DNA of 44,154 nt, taken from Clostridia bacterium (GTDB lineage Bacteria; Bacillota; Clostridia; Christensenellales; Aristaeellaceae). The DNA is taken from the NCBI GenBank assembly GCA_017469025.1, contig JAFUHD010000368.1:1-44154 (forward strand), written 5' to 3'. The position numbers were made by a program, and so were the translations under genes. The notes under the pieces are model-generated. The model saw only the letters and a program-made list of their open reading frames with translations. It made no database searches and was not told where the DNA came from. Positions 17,171-26,224 of this stretch are shown piece by piece (within the stretch, counting starts at the first letter, position 1; every line of letters begins with the position of its first letter).

Positions 17171-17902
17171 ATGAAGAAACTGATTTGCATTGCAATGATC
17201 CTGTGTATGATGTGCGCTCTGACTGCCTACGGCGAGCAAAGTGCTGTGCTGCAAACGCCCCGGGAAATCATCGGTTTGGAGGCGGAATCTTCTCCGGAAT
17301 GGGCTGTGACGCTGGCAGAAAAGCAGGACGCGCTCCAGCTTTTCGTGGTGGCAGTCTATGAAAACACCACAGCCTGGATTTCCCTTCACGAAAAGGATGC
17401 AGATGGTGCGTGGAAGATGACTATGTCTACCCCGGGCTTCATCGGCAAAAACGGCCTGGGCAAAACCAGGGAAGGTGACGGCATGTCTCCTGTGGGCGTG
17501 TTCTCCTTTAACCGGGCCTTCGGCATTGCTACGGATCCCGGCTGCGCCATTCCCTATGTGCAGGTGGATGAGAGCACCTATTGGTCCGGTGACGCACGGG
17601 AAGGGATGCACTATAACGAGATGGTGAGCCTGACGGAGTATCCCGAATTGAACCTTCCGGACAGCGAGCATATCGTTGATTATACCTATGAGTACCAATA
17701 CTGCCTGAACATCAGCTACAACGCGGAGGGAACGCCCGGCCTGGGCTCTGCCATCTTCCTGCATTGTCTGGGCAACCGCAAGCCCTATACCGGCGGGTGT
17801 GTGGCCATTCCCATGGAGCAGATGTACTTTGTGATGCAGCATGTGTCCCCGGACTGCGTTGTAGTCATCGATACACTGGAAAACCTGGGCGGCACCTTCT
17901 GA
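17171..17902 (+). CDS. Secreted L,D-transpeptidase (YkuD)-like protein
   Basis: The protein has 243 residues, with signal peptide MKKLICIAMILCMMCALTAYG. After a variable stretch it shows the YkuD pattern: GKNGLGKTREGDGMSPVGVF, then H198 in AIFLHCLG and catalytic C210 in YTGGCVAIP. The usual S/T-x-G-C-x-R/N is changed to G-G-C-V-A-I, as in the distant YkuD-like group found in Clostridia. It would act on peptidoglycan cross-links or related peptides outside the membrane. The intergenic hairpin and close spacing after the EAL gene suggest a separate promoter. The neighbours downstream are all broken genes. Confidence 0.75.
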   Translation: MKKLICIAMILCMMCALTAYGEQSAVLQTPREIIGLEAESSPEWAVTLAEKQDALQLFVVAVYENTTAWISLHEKDADGAWKMTMSTPGFIGKNGLGKTREGDGMSPVGVFSFNRAFGIATDPGCAIPYVQVDESTYWSGDAREGMHYNEMVSLTEYPELNLPDSEHIVDYTYEYQYCLNISYNAEGTPGLGSAIFLHCLGNRKPYTGGCVAIPMEQMYFVMQHVSPDCVVVIDTLENLGGTF

Positions 17903-18026
17903 TCACCAAAAGAGGCATTGTCCGGGCTATCCGGAATCTCCCAATGGAATGAAAACGCTGTTTTCGGCAGCCCTGAATAAACGAAGTGCCTGAATCAATG
18001 ATAAGAAAATGAGAAAAAAGGCACAC

Positions 18027-18264
18027 ATGGTAAAAAAGACGGATATCCTTCTTCTTGTGACCGCCCTCTTTCCGGTTCGTGCGTTTGCCTGCATGGTCAT
18101 TTACGTGGGCTACGGGCTGACCGAGGATGCCGGCACGATGTCTGCCCGCCAGGGAATACGAAGTGCACGTTCGCACCTTCGTGGACAACACCTCCGCGCC
18201 CACCGAATTGCGAATGGTAGCCTATGGAAGCTACGGCGATATTCGCACCGTCACCGTGCTGTAA
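18027..18264 (+). pseudogene. Remnant of a C69-family peptidase gene
   Basis: From ATG 18027 the frame gives a signal peptide and FACMVIYVGYGLTEDAGTM, which matches the N-terminus of C69 dipeptidases (nucleophile Cys after the signal peptide, then V-G-K-x-x-T-x-D-G-S-T). The frame is lost near 18150. A second frame then reads EYEVHVRTFVDNTSAPTEL and stops at 18264, looking like the C-terminus of a secreted protein. A full enzyme of this family is over 400 residues, so most of the gene is missing. Internal deletion plus frameshift is the simplest reading. Confidence 0.5.
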
Positions 18265-18338
18265 AAACGCCGTTGGCTCAGGATGCCGCGCCATGCGCCG
18301 GAATTGGACAACCGTGAATGAAAATGGAGAAACGCACC

Positions 18339-19588
18339 ATGAAAAGAATCAGGCATTTTTCACGGAAGCTCGCACTGTGCGCTCTGCTGGCATGCTCGTT
18401 GGCCGTGAATGTATCGGCGGAAAAATCGGTATCGGTTTTTGCGGCGACCGACCGGCATGCGCAATACGAAACGGTGGCCGTGGAGAGCGGGGAAACCGAA
18501 GCGGCGCATGAGACGCCGAAGCCGGGATCATCGGAGAAAAACCGCCGAAAAGGCCAAGAAGGATGCCTGCTTATGATGCGATCGGGTCCCTGATCTGGCA
18601 TAACCATCTGACCGACGTTTTGACCCTGGTCCGTCAGGACAGGGACGCCGTGCAGCCGGATATCGTCCTGCTGGGCGGGGACAACATAGGAGAAGGCTCG
18701 GATTCTTCCAAAGACGAAACCGGGTATCCCATGGGTGCGCCGCCCTTTTCCATGAAGGCCGTGGATGCGCAGATCGCGCACGTGTTTGGCGATGCTGCCC
18801 GGGGACTTTATACCTATGGCTCCCATGACAAAAACGAAACGGGAAACTATGCGGATATATTCTTTTCCGGTCCCGTTCAGTGTGACGGCTATTACCTCTA
18901 TGGCATCAGCTTTGCGCAGATGATCTACGACAGCGATTGGCAGGCCCGAGCAGAAGATGAAAGAGGAAGAACATACAGCGGGAAGGATCTGGCTGATCCC
19001 AACGGCATTTCAGCCCAGCCGGCAAGCCATCTGTTTCTGTCATGAGCCAAAAGCCTCGATGATCATTGACCCATCATCGTGATGTCCCACGTACCGCTCC
19101 ATGCAAATCGCGGCGATAACAGCGGCGCATGGACCTGGTCCAGGGCGTTGAACGAAGCCGCGGAAAACCATGATGTTATTTTTCTGTGGGGCCACAATCA
19201 CACACTGGAAAGAAACGAAGAGGAAGAGACTGCCGAGCAGGCGTACTATCTGCTGCTTCCCGGAGAGGAGATCACCGTTCAAAGCTGGGGCCTGAATGCG
19301 GAAGCAAAAACGGTTTTGAGAAAAGCAATTCCCTCCGAAGCCCTGACAGCCGTCGATGCGGAAGTGGAAGAAAAGCCGGAATACGAACTGATCACGGAAA
19401 CGGAAACACTGCAATTTGTTTATATGAACGCAGGCTATCTCATCAACGGAGTCGGCAGTCTGCTTATCTTTACCGATATGGAAGAGGATGGCGCATGGGA
19501 CCGCCTGACGGTAAAACACTATTCACTGGGCAGCGATGAGCCGGAGGAATGGGATTTGCCGCTGCGGCAATGGAATCAGCAGCGTTAA
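18339..19588 (+). pseudogene. Frameshifted secreted metallophosphoesterase
   Basis: ATG 18339 begins a signal peptide (residues 1-24 ending VSA-EKS). The calcineurin-like phosphoesterase motifs appear in order but in different frames: VFAATDRHAQY (metal site, D-x-H), LLGGDNIGEG (G-D), YGSHDKNE (G-N-H-D equivalent), VMSHVPLH, and FLWGHNHT (G-H-x-H). The first frame is lost at an A5 run (18537-18541). The second (18563-19045) ends in a stop; the third runs 19079-19588. All key metal ligands survive, so the decay is recent, or one of the breaks is a sequencing error in the homopolymer. Probably inactive as read. Confidence 0.75.
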
Positions 19589-19700
19589 ATGGAAAAGCTT
19601 TGAAGGAAAACTGGACTACTATGTATGCTCTGCATACAAAAGCGGACGTGGCGAATGTGCCTGCCACTGCATCCAGGAGGGCGTCCTCCGGCACCGCAGG
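19584..19700 (+). pseudogene. Tail of a serine recombinase (zinc-ribbon segment)
   Basis: The frame passing through the phosphoesterase stop reads KWKSFEGKLDYYVCSAYK, then SGRGECACHCIQEGVL. Y-Y-V-C-S-x-Y-K-x-x-x-x-x-x-C-x-x-H/x-x-I-x-E is the recombinase zinc beta-ribbon pattern of large serine integrases and Tn4451-like resolvases. Only about 35 residues remain and the N-terminal catalytic domain is absent. It suggests that a mobile element once sat here and took part in destroying the neighbouring genes. Confidence 0.45.
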
Positions 19701-19795
19701 CAGACGGCGCAAATCATCTTCAATTTTGTCGTTCAGATCGAAATCCCCATCCTGACCGGGCCGATTCCCTTGGAAACGCCCAAAACAAAGAAAAA

Positions 19796-19822
19796 CTGCG
19801 TAGTCACACCGACTGCGCAGCT
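19796..19822 (-). terminator. Orphan hairpin with minus-strand T-tract
   Basis: The arms CTGCGTAGTC and GACTGCGCAG flank ACACC. Read on the minus strand they are followed by TTTTTC. The gene it served is not apparent; the stretch 19700-19960 contains no supported gene. Confidence 0.4.
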
Positions 19823-19980
19823 TCCCCAGGGATCGGTTCCTTATGAACGAAAACCCATATTATTTAAAGGTCTGCAGATCATTTTGGCGTCATGAAAGTT
19901 CCTGGTAAACGTTTTTCATATTTGTGAAATGCTACTGGCCGTGCGGGTATGAAAGCAAGAGAAAGGAGGTGAAAAAGCTT

Positions 19981-20043
19981 ATGTATAAAAGATGCCTCCC
20001 GCTTTGGGAGGCATGGAAGCATTATTTGTGCAGAATTTCATAG
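19981..20043 (+). CDS. Tiny open frame with an extremely strong ribosome site
   Basis: ATG 19981 starts a 20-residue frame (MYKRCLPLWEAWKHYLCRIS). It is preceded by AGAAAGGAGGTGA, a 13-base perfect complement of the 16S rRNA 3' end. The frame overlaps the terminator and the last bases of the minus-strand gene at 20022, so it may be only a stranded ribosome site left from a lost gene. No function is proposed. Confidence 0.2.
   Translation: MYKRCLPLWEAWKHYLCRIS
19986..20014 (-). terminator. Terminator of the minus-strand sugar operon
   Basis: The arms GATGCCTCCC and GGGAGGCAT, read on the minus strand, are followed by CTTTTAT. They sit just past the stop at 20022. Confidence 0.75.
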
Positions 20044-21656
20044 CTGACAAAAGCAATATGCCGGCTGTCTGCTGACCAGCTGTTCACATTTATTGATCCC
20101 TGACCGCCGAAGAAGGACAGGAGTTTGTGGTGACCGGTTCCGTCAGCGTTCATCATCCATAATTCTACACGCATATTGGGAAGGTGTTCGCCGGCTTCCA
20201 GGTCATTCTTTCCATAAGACAGGTAGACGACCCGATTTCCATCAGGAGATACATGAGCAAACCAGTTGTTCCGCTCATTGAAGGTCATCTGGGTCTGGCC
20301 GCTGCCGTCGCGGTTCATGCGCCAGATCTGCATAAGTCCGGTCCGGGTAGAATTGAACCAGATCTGCTTGCCGTCCGGTGAATATTCAGGCCCATCATTA
20401 AATCCGCCGCCTGTCAGCCGCTGTTCGTCGCCGCCCTGTACGGGAATGGTATAAATATCAACCTCCATTTTTCCGTTGTGTTCACGGAAAGCACAGTAGG
20501 CAAATTCCTGACCATCCGGAGACCATCCGTGTAGATAACTGGGGGCGTTTGGTGTTACCAGGCGCGGTGTGCCACCGCTCAGCGGCAGTACGTATACCTG
20601 TGAGAGCCATGGGGTTTCCTTTACGCTGTGGCTTACGGCAATCTCCTGCTCGTCCGGCGAGATGACATGATCATTGTTGCAGTTGTCGCAGGTACCGGTG
20701 TCAATACAGTTTTCAAGGCCGGATGCAATATCGTAAGTGAAAATATGGCCTTCAGAATTAAATATGATGGTGTTCTGACCTTTAAGCCAGTTGGGTGCTT
20801 CAATGACCCGGTCAAAGCGGCAAAGCGTATGGATTTCGCCAGTCTCGACATCCAGTGTGTTCAGATAGCTGACGGAGGGCAGCCGTTCCTGTGTACGGGA
20901 TTCAAGTGCCTTCAGGCTGACGGTCAGATCCGCTTCCGGATCCGGACCGAAATCATCCAGGTCCACCAGCTGTGGGATTCCCATGGCTCTTGCAAACTGG
21001 AAGCATGCAGTGACATCGAGACTGCCGCAGCCGATTGCCGCGGGGGATACAGAACCATTGTTTATGGCAAAATCCTTATAGTGCAGACTGCGGACCGTGG
21101 CTCCGAGACGCCAGAGCAGCTGCTCCGGATCCTGTCCGCCGGCAAGTGCCCAGCCTGCATCAACCTGAGCAAAAACCCTGCCAAGACAGAGAGACAGCAG
21201 ATGCTCATAGGCAGTCATCCCGCCGATGCGTGCGTCAATGTCAGCCTGTTCATTATGAATCAGAAGTTCTGCGCCGACGCTCTCCAGTTCATCTGCCAGC
21301 ATCATATAGGCCAGGGCTGTCTGGTGGAGGGATTTGTCGGTAAGGGATTCAGGACTTTTGACAACCAGCTGGCGAAGACCGCAGGAGGCGGCCAGGTCGG
21401 CCAGCTGTCTGCGGTGCTGAGCAGCATCATATCCGATGAGATGAGCGGATACAATATCAAATCCCAGCCCACGGATTTGAGACAGATGCTTTTCAAACCA
21501 TGAAGCCGGCCAGAAGACGTGATCATAGCCGGGAATGGTTTCGGGGGCAATGCAGGGTTCAATGCATTTGTAACCAAGTCTTCTTAGCTCTTCAAGCGCC
21601 TGAAGGGTGTCTTTCCGGTCCTTCAGAACCCCGTACAGGTTAATTCCGAATTTCAT
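20022..21656 (-). CDS. Fusion of a sugar isomerase/epimerase TIM barrel and a TolB-like beta-propeller
   Basis: The protein has 544 residues and no signal peptide. Residues 1 to about 270 are a xylose-isomerase-like TIM barrel (FGINLYGVLKDRKDTLQAL start, IVSAHLIGYD, ELLIHNEQ, VFAQVDAGWALAGG, LHYKDF). Residues about 285-544 contain repeated PD40/TolB-like blades: SPDEQEIAVSH, WSPDGQEFAY, YSPDGKQIWFNSTR, VSPDGNRVVYLSYG and WSADSRHIAFVSYE. Propellers of this type are usually periplasmic or oligogalacturonate-lyase-like, so a cytoplasmic fusion to an isomerase is unusual. AGGAGG precedes the ATG at 21656. It lies 18 bp downstream of the oxidoreductase and is probably in its operon. It likely handles a sugar released by the neighbouring glycosidases. 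Confidence 0.85.
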   Translation of the reverse strand: MKFGINLYGVLKDRKDTLQALEELRRLGYKCIEPCIAPETIPGYDHVFWPASWFEKHLSQIRGLGFDIVSAHLIGYDAAQHRRQLADLAASCGLRQLVVKSPESLTDKSLHQTALAYMMLADELESVGAELLIHNEQADIDARIGGMTAYEHLLSLCLGRVFAQVDAGWALAGGQDPEQLLWRLGATVRSLHYKDFAINNGSVSPAAIGCGSLDVTACFQFARAMGIPQLVDLDDFGPDPEADLTVSLKALESRTQERLPSVSYLNTLDVETGEIHTLCRFDRVIEAPNWLKGQNTIIFNSEGHIFTYDIASGLENCIDTGTCDNCNNDHVISPDEQEIAVSHSVKETPWLSQVYVLPLSGGTPRLVTPNAPSYLHGWSPDGQEFAYCAFREHNGKMEVDIYTIPVQGGDEQRLTGGGFNDGPEYSPDGKQIWFNSTRTGLMQIWRMNRDGSGQTQMTFNERNNWFAHVSPDGNRVVYLSYGKNDLEAGEHLPNMRVELWMMNADGTGHHKLLSFFGGQGSINVNSWSADSRHIAFVSYEILHK

Positions 21657-21674
21657 CGCATGTCCTCCTGCCTG

Positions 21675-22850
21675 TCAGTCGATCAGGGATTTCTCGGCAT
21701 CAGCACGCCCGTTTCCGCCCATAAAAGAGGAGTAGTAACCGGGGGCAAGCGGTTTCATCTCGAACCTGGAAACAGGTTCAATGGTTTTCCCGGTTGCAGC
21801 CGATTCTTCCATACCGTTCAGAACTTCAAGGCAGTGCAGTCCGTATTCCTTGGAGCAGCGGTTTGGCCGGCCCTTGCGGATAGCATAAGCCATTTCAGCC
21901 ACACCGATGCCTCGATGGCCGTAGAAGTCAAATGGAGAAGGATCCAGTGTATTGACGCCGTTATAGCCGTGGGTGAAAGGCAGGACGCATTCAGGCTGAT
22001 CCGCGTAGATGAGGGAAACCGGTCCGCCGAAGGTGTCCGGATCACCGACTTTCAGAATGCCGCGGCTGCCAAACAGCGTGATGGTATGCTGGGATGCATT
22101 GACTGTATTTCCGTCAAACAGAACACTGACCAGCGCGCCGGATTCAAACTGAAGGGATGCAGAGATGACATTGCTTCCGGGAATCTGCCAGGGCTGGGCT
22201 TCGGCATTGCGGTAGAGAAATTCCGGCTCATGTACCGGCGCCGGTGCACCGAAGGCGCGGATGGCCTTTACAGGTCCGAGAAGGCTGAGCAGAGCGCCGA
22301 CATAGTAGATACCCACATCATAGGGGAGCGAACCGCCATTTCCCTGCAGGAAAGTGAAATATTCCGAGTTCAGCGTCTGGTTTCGGTTGATGACGGCCAG
22401 ACCGGAGGAGATGCTGCCGATCATGTCGGTCAGAATCGCACGACGCGCAGTCTGCAGACCGGCACCAAGCACAGTATCCGGCGCTACGCCAAGGTAGAGC
22501 CCTTTTTCATCCGCAATGCGTACAAGTTCCCGTGCTTCATCCAGTGAAACGGTCATGGTCTTTTCGGTATAGACATGTTTTCCTGCCAGCAGCATCTGTT
22601 TGATGATGCTGTAATGGGCAAAAGCAGGCGTCAGATTTACGACCAGTTCGATGTCATCTGAAGCGGCAATTTCATCAATTGTCATGACGCGCGGAATATC
22701 AAAGGCCTTTGCCTTTTCCTCGGCGGCAGCACGGCTGCGGTTTCCAATGGCAACCAGGTCAATGATGGTAAACAGGTTCTTGAGATTCTTGAGATAGATG
22801 CTGCTGATCATGCCGCATCCGACGACGGCGGTTCTGACTTTTCTTTCCAT
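21675..22850 (-). CDS. Gfo/Idh/MocA-family sugar oxidoreductase
   Basis: The protein has 391 residues. The N-terminal Rossmann fold starts at VRTAVVGCGMISSIYLKNL with the G-x-G-x-x dinucleotide loop. VYTEKTMTVSLDEA corresponds to the family E-K-P motif, with Thr in place of Pro and the catalytic-region Lys kept. The C-terminal substrate half has GGSLPYDVGIYYVGALLSL, including the D-x-G-x-H/Y region. It should oxidise or epimerise a sugar or cyclitol with NAD(P). GGAGAAGG precedes ATG 22850. It lies downstream of the AraC gene on the same strand, with a promoter in the 358-bp gap, and in tandem with the isomerase fusion. Confidence 0.87.
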   Translation of the reverse strand: MERKVRTAVVGCGMISSIYLKNLKNLFTIIDLVAIGNRSRAAAEEKAKAFDIPRVMTIDEIAASDDIELVVNLTPAFAHYSIIKQMLLAGKHVYTEKTMTVSLDEARELVRIADEKGLYLGVAPDTVLGAGLQTARRAILTDMIGSISSGLAVINRNQTLNSEYFTFLQGNGGSLPYDVGIYYVGALLSLLGPVKAIRAFGAPAPVHEPEFLYRNAEAQPWQIPGSNVISASLQFESGALVSVLFDGNTVNASQHTITLFGSRGILKVGDPDTFGGPVSLIYADQPECVLPFTHGYNGVNTLDPSPFDFYGHRGIGVAEMAYAIRKGRPNRCSKEYGLHCLEVLNGMEESAATGKTIEPVSRFEMKPLAPGYYSSFMGGNGRADAEKSLID

Positions 22851-23075
22851 TTTTCCTTCTCCTGAATTCGTGGTTCAATAGTTTGTTTGTATGATAATGG
22901 TACGAGTCCCTCATTATGAGTCTGCAATTTACCCATAGTACAAACGGTACCGCTGTTTCGCTGCTCAAAGCGAATCCAGCACCTGAAGTACATGTTCACT
23001 GCAAAGAAACATAGAAACCTCTGGCAAAAAGATGAAGGGGAATCACGAGTCGGGAAAACAGAATTCCCTGTCATT

Positions 23076-23104
23076 ATCTTAAATTAGTGCAGTCAGTTTG
23101 GCAA
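23076..23104 (-). promoter_or_regulatory. Promoter of the oxidoreductase-isomerase operon
   Basis: On the minus strand TTGCCA, 17 bp, TAAGAT. This gives a leader of about 220 bases before the start at 22850, in which I see no gene and no recognisable riboswitch. Confidence 0.55.
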
Positions 23105-23208
23105 GGGATTATTTCAAGTATATGACTTTGTCCGCCCTGAGATCAGCAGAACAGTACAATACAGGCATCTGTTTTTTAACGCTGTATGGGATGCTGATCT
23201 GTCGGAAA

Positions 23209-24474
23209 TCAATGTGGGGAAGGCACTTCCGGATCATCTGGAGTCAGCTTCTGTTTCCTGTACTGAGCAGGTGTACAGCCGACTTCGCTGTGAAAACACT
23301 GGATGAAATAGTTTGGTGTATTGAATGCAAGACGGTCAGCAATTTCTGATATGGACAGGTCTGTGGTTTCAAGAAGCAGTTTTGCGCGGGCTGTCTTTGC
23401 CGCCCGGATATAACTGGATATGGACTGGCCGGTTTCCTTTTTGAATTTTTCGGTCAGGTAATATTCGGTATAACCAACCAGAGCGGCAAGATCAGCGGTT
23501 CTGATCCGTCGGTCCAGACTGAGTTCAATATAATCGCAGCATTTCTGAATGGCATGGGAGTAACTGGCATTGGCGTGTACATAGTGAACACGGTATATAA
23601 AGTCATGGTACATCGTATGTGCCAGAGCCGTCATTTCACCGGAGTCCCGACAGTCCTCGACAGCCTGAATGTAAGAGTCGCCGAGGGGATAGGCTACCTC
23701 CGGAGACAATCCGCCTTCTATGGCAGCACGGCAGACAAGTGTTGTGAAAACCGTAATGGATGTCTTCATCTGCCGGAGCGGGTCACTGCCTCTTACAGGG
23801 ACGCCCGGACTGAGAGATATGCTGAGCTGCAATGCCTGTTGGTAATTGATATCGCCTTTCCGGACCATTTCGAGCAGTGCCCGTTCACTCTGATAAACCT
23901 GAAGGCGGTTTCGCTGTCCGACCGACTGCGGCTCAGGCAGATTTTGTTTCCATGTACTGCTGCTGAGCGCTTCAAGGCCGAGCTGCTGGCCGGTCAGAGT
24001 GTTGTGAACCATGAGGACGTACCTGGAAAATACGGCATAGGCCATAACCGGTATTTCAGAAAGACGGCTGCAGACTGTCTCGATCCAGTTGGTATCATGA
24101 GTGCCGCCCTTTCCTGAAAACAGCAATGGCCTGATGTCTTTTACATTCGGACCTGTGTAGAAAACAGGCCCGATGACAAAAATCAGCGATTTGTTCCGCT
24201 CCGATTCAAGTGTGACAGCCCATTGCAGGCCAATGCTGCTGCCTATAATCCGGGGAACGGTTTCTTTTGTGCCGTCTGCCCAGTCAAGCACTTTGCGGAG
24301 CGCACCCAGAGTCCGGAATGACTGATCCAGCAGGGGACGCAGGCGCTCGGGACAGGAGGAGGCTATACAGGTGCCGGCAGGGGTGTAGCACCAGATATAA
24401 AGCGGTTCCCCGCCGGGAATCATGGACTGGAGGAGCAGGAGGTTTTGCTCTGCGGTTGTAATGCCTTCATACAT
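23209..24474 (-). CDS. AraC-family transcriptional regulator
   Basis: The protein has 421 residues. Residues 1 to about 300 form a sensory region without membrane segments (YIWCYTPAGTCIASSCP, LQWAVTLESERNKSLIFVIG), typical of AraC regulators in Lachnospiraceae sugar loci. Residues about 312-410 are the double helix-turn-helix: RRIRTADLAALVGYTEYYLT, then KKETGQSISSYIRAAKTARA, then ISEIADRLAFNTPNYFIQCF and GCTPAQYRKQ. The gene is divergent from the symporter-glycosidase operon across 250 bp and upstream of the oxidoreductase on the same strand, so it very likely controls both arms in response to an imported sugar. Confidence 0.92.
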   Translation of the reverse strand: MYEGITTAEQNLLLLQSMIPGGEPLYIWCYTPAGTCIASSCPERLRPLLDQSFRTLGALRKVLDWADGTKETVPRIIGSSIGLQWAVTLESERNKSLIFVIGPVFYTGPNVKDIRPLLFSGKGGTHDTNWIETVCSRLSEIPVMAYAVFSRYVLMVHNTLTGQQLGLEALSSSTWKQNLPEPQSVGQRNRLQVYQSERALLEMVRKGDINYQQALQLSISLSPGVPVRGSDPLRQMKTSITVFTTLVCRAAIEGGLSPEVAYPLGDSYIQAVEDCRDSGEMTALAHTMYHDFIYRVHYVHANASYSHAIQKCCDYIELSLDRRIRTADLAALVGYTEYYLTEKFKKETGQSISSYIRAAKTARAKLLLETTDLSISEIADRLAFNTPNYFIQCFHSEVGCTPAQYRKQKLTPDDPEVPSPH

Positions 24475-24635
24475 GGATGTGCCTCCACTGAATATGATGC
24501 GATAATTTTAACATTTTATGCTGACACCAGTAAATGGAAAATGTGCAGAAACATGTTGATTTACAGGCATTTCTTTCATCTTTCAAGTTATTTTGAAAGT
24601 TCCTGAATTTTTGTAATTTTACTGTACTTTTTGGC

Positions 24636-24664
24636 TTTACGGTCTGAAACGCCTTTTTTATACT
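24636..24664 (+). promoter_or_regulatory. Promoter of the glycan-utilization operon
   Basis: TTTACG, 17 bp, TATACT lies about 60 bp before the symporter start, in the divergent region shared with the AraC gene. The weak -35 fits activation by AraC. Confidence 0.5.
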
Positions 24665-24724
24665 ATAACCAGACAGTGCAGAAAAAAGGACTGCCAAAAC
24701 ATACTGAAAAGAGGAGACATCAAA

Positions 24725-26224
24725 ATGGCTAACAATCCAAATGACGGTGTACAATACCGTAAGGCAAAGCTCTGGCAGATTATTCTGGTCGCATTCAATG
24801 CTTTCAACGGCATGGCGGTGTATTTCCTGATCGGTCTTGCCAGCTACTCGGCGTCCATCGGCTATGGTATCGCAACGGTTGTGGTTGGCGGGCTGCTGAC
24901 CTTTACCCGTATTTTTGACGCAATTACTGATCCGCTTCTGGCGTTTGTATATGACCGGTTCAATACCCGCTGGGGAAAGGTCAGGCCGCTGATGATCATC
25001 GGCTGGGCCATCCAGAGCCTTGGACTTCTGTGCATGTTCAACTTCTTTTCGAGCAAAGGGCACGGTATTCCGACTTTCCTCTGCTTTTATCTCCTGTACG
25101 TGATCGGATACACCATCGTGAATATGACAGCCCAGACGCTGCCAGCCCTGATGACCAATGATCCGAAGCAGCGTCCTACTGTAGGCGTATGGCAGACAGT
25201 GCTCAACTATCTGACGCCGATGGCGCTCAACATCATCGTATACACCAAAATCATGCCAGCCATGGGCGGCAGTTTCAATCAGGCATTCCTGAATGTGACA
25301 ACATGGATGTGTGTTACAATTGCTTTTGTCGGTGTGGTTCTGGTCTGTATCGGTATTGCTGAATATGATAAACCGGAGAATTTCAAGGGCATCCGGAATG
25401 AGCGCCTCAAACTGGCGGATATGCTGGATGTACTGAAGCACAACAAACCGCTTCAGAGTTACATTCTTTCTGCTGCCTCAGACAAGATTGCACAGCAGGC
25501 GTCTTCGGCATCCATTGTCAGCACGATGCTCAACGGCATCCTGATCGGCAACATGGGTCTGGCAACGACACTCAGCATGATCGGTATGCTGCCCTCGATC
25601 CTGTTTGCAGCATACGGCGCAAAGTATGCCGGCAAACATGGCCATAAGGAATCCATTGTTACCTGGACACGCAACTGTATTATTGCCAATGTTGTCATGA
25701 TTCTCTTCTTCATCGTGACACGGATGACAGCCGGTACGCATACCATCGCCAATATGGGACCGACAATGATTTCATTTGTCGTGTTCACCTTCATTGTCAA
25801 TGGCTTTGCCATGTGCGTTACTACGGCCAATACCGGTTTCATGGCCGACATCATTGACTATGAACTGGATCGCAGCGGAAAGTATATACCTGCTGTGATC
25901 AGCGGCACCTACAGCCTCGTGGATAAAATCGTCTCTTCTTTCTCGGCAGCAATTGCAACCGGCTGCGTAGCCATGATCGGCTATACGGCAACCATGCCGC
26001 AGCCAACGGATCCGGATACCGCGGGTGTCTTCTTCATGACCATGTTCCTGCGCTATGGCCTTGCAATAATTGGCTGGATCTGCACGCTGATTGCCATGCG
26101 CCGCTGCGGTCTGTCAAAGAATGAGATGGTAAATGTCCAGAAGCGGATTGCCGAGAAGAAAGCAGCCGCCCAGAATCGGCTTTTTGATAATGAACTTCAC
26201 AAGGGGGATCCGGTAAATGCGTAA
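24725..26224 (+). CDS. GPH-family glycoside/pentoside/hexuronide:cation symporter
   Basis: The protein has 499 residues with about 12 membrane segments. The family signature after the second helix is clear: FTRIFDAITDPLLAF, then YDRFNTRWGKVRPLMI, holding the cation-binding aspartates of MelB-type carriers. The helix VVFTFIVNGFAMCVTTANTG, then FMADIIDYELDRSGK is the matching C-half motif. It should import an oligosaccharide or glycoside with Na+ or H+. AGAGGAG precedes the ATG. It is the first gene of the operon and overlaps the GH2 gene by eight bases. Because all downstream glycosidases are cytoplasmic, this is the uptake step of the pathway. Confidence 0.93.
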   Translation: MANNPNDGVQYRKAKLWQIILVAFNAFNGMAVYFLIGLASYSASIGYGIATVVVGGLLTFTRIFDAITDPLLAFVYDRFNTRWGKVRPLMIIGWAIQSLGLLCMFNFFSSKGHGIPTFLCFYLLYVIGYTIVNMTAQTLPALMTNDPKQRPTVGVWQTVLNYLTPMALNIIVYTKIMPAMGGSFNQAFLNVTTWMCVTIAFVGVVLVCIGIAEYDKPENFKGIRNERLKLADMLDVLKHNKPLQSYILSAASDKIAQQASSASIVSTMLNGILIGNMGLATTLSMIGMLPSILFAAYGAKYAGKHGHKESIVTWTRNCIIANVVMILFFIVTRMTAGTHTIANMGPTMISFVVFTFIVNGFAMCVTTANTGFMADIIDYELDRSGKYIPAVISGTYSLVDKIVSSFSAAIATGCVAMIGYTATMPQPTDPDTAGVFFMTMFLRYGLAIIGWICTLIAMRRCGLSKNEMVNVQKRIAEKKAAAQNRLFDNELHKGDPVNA

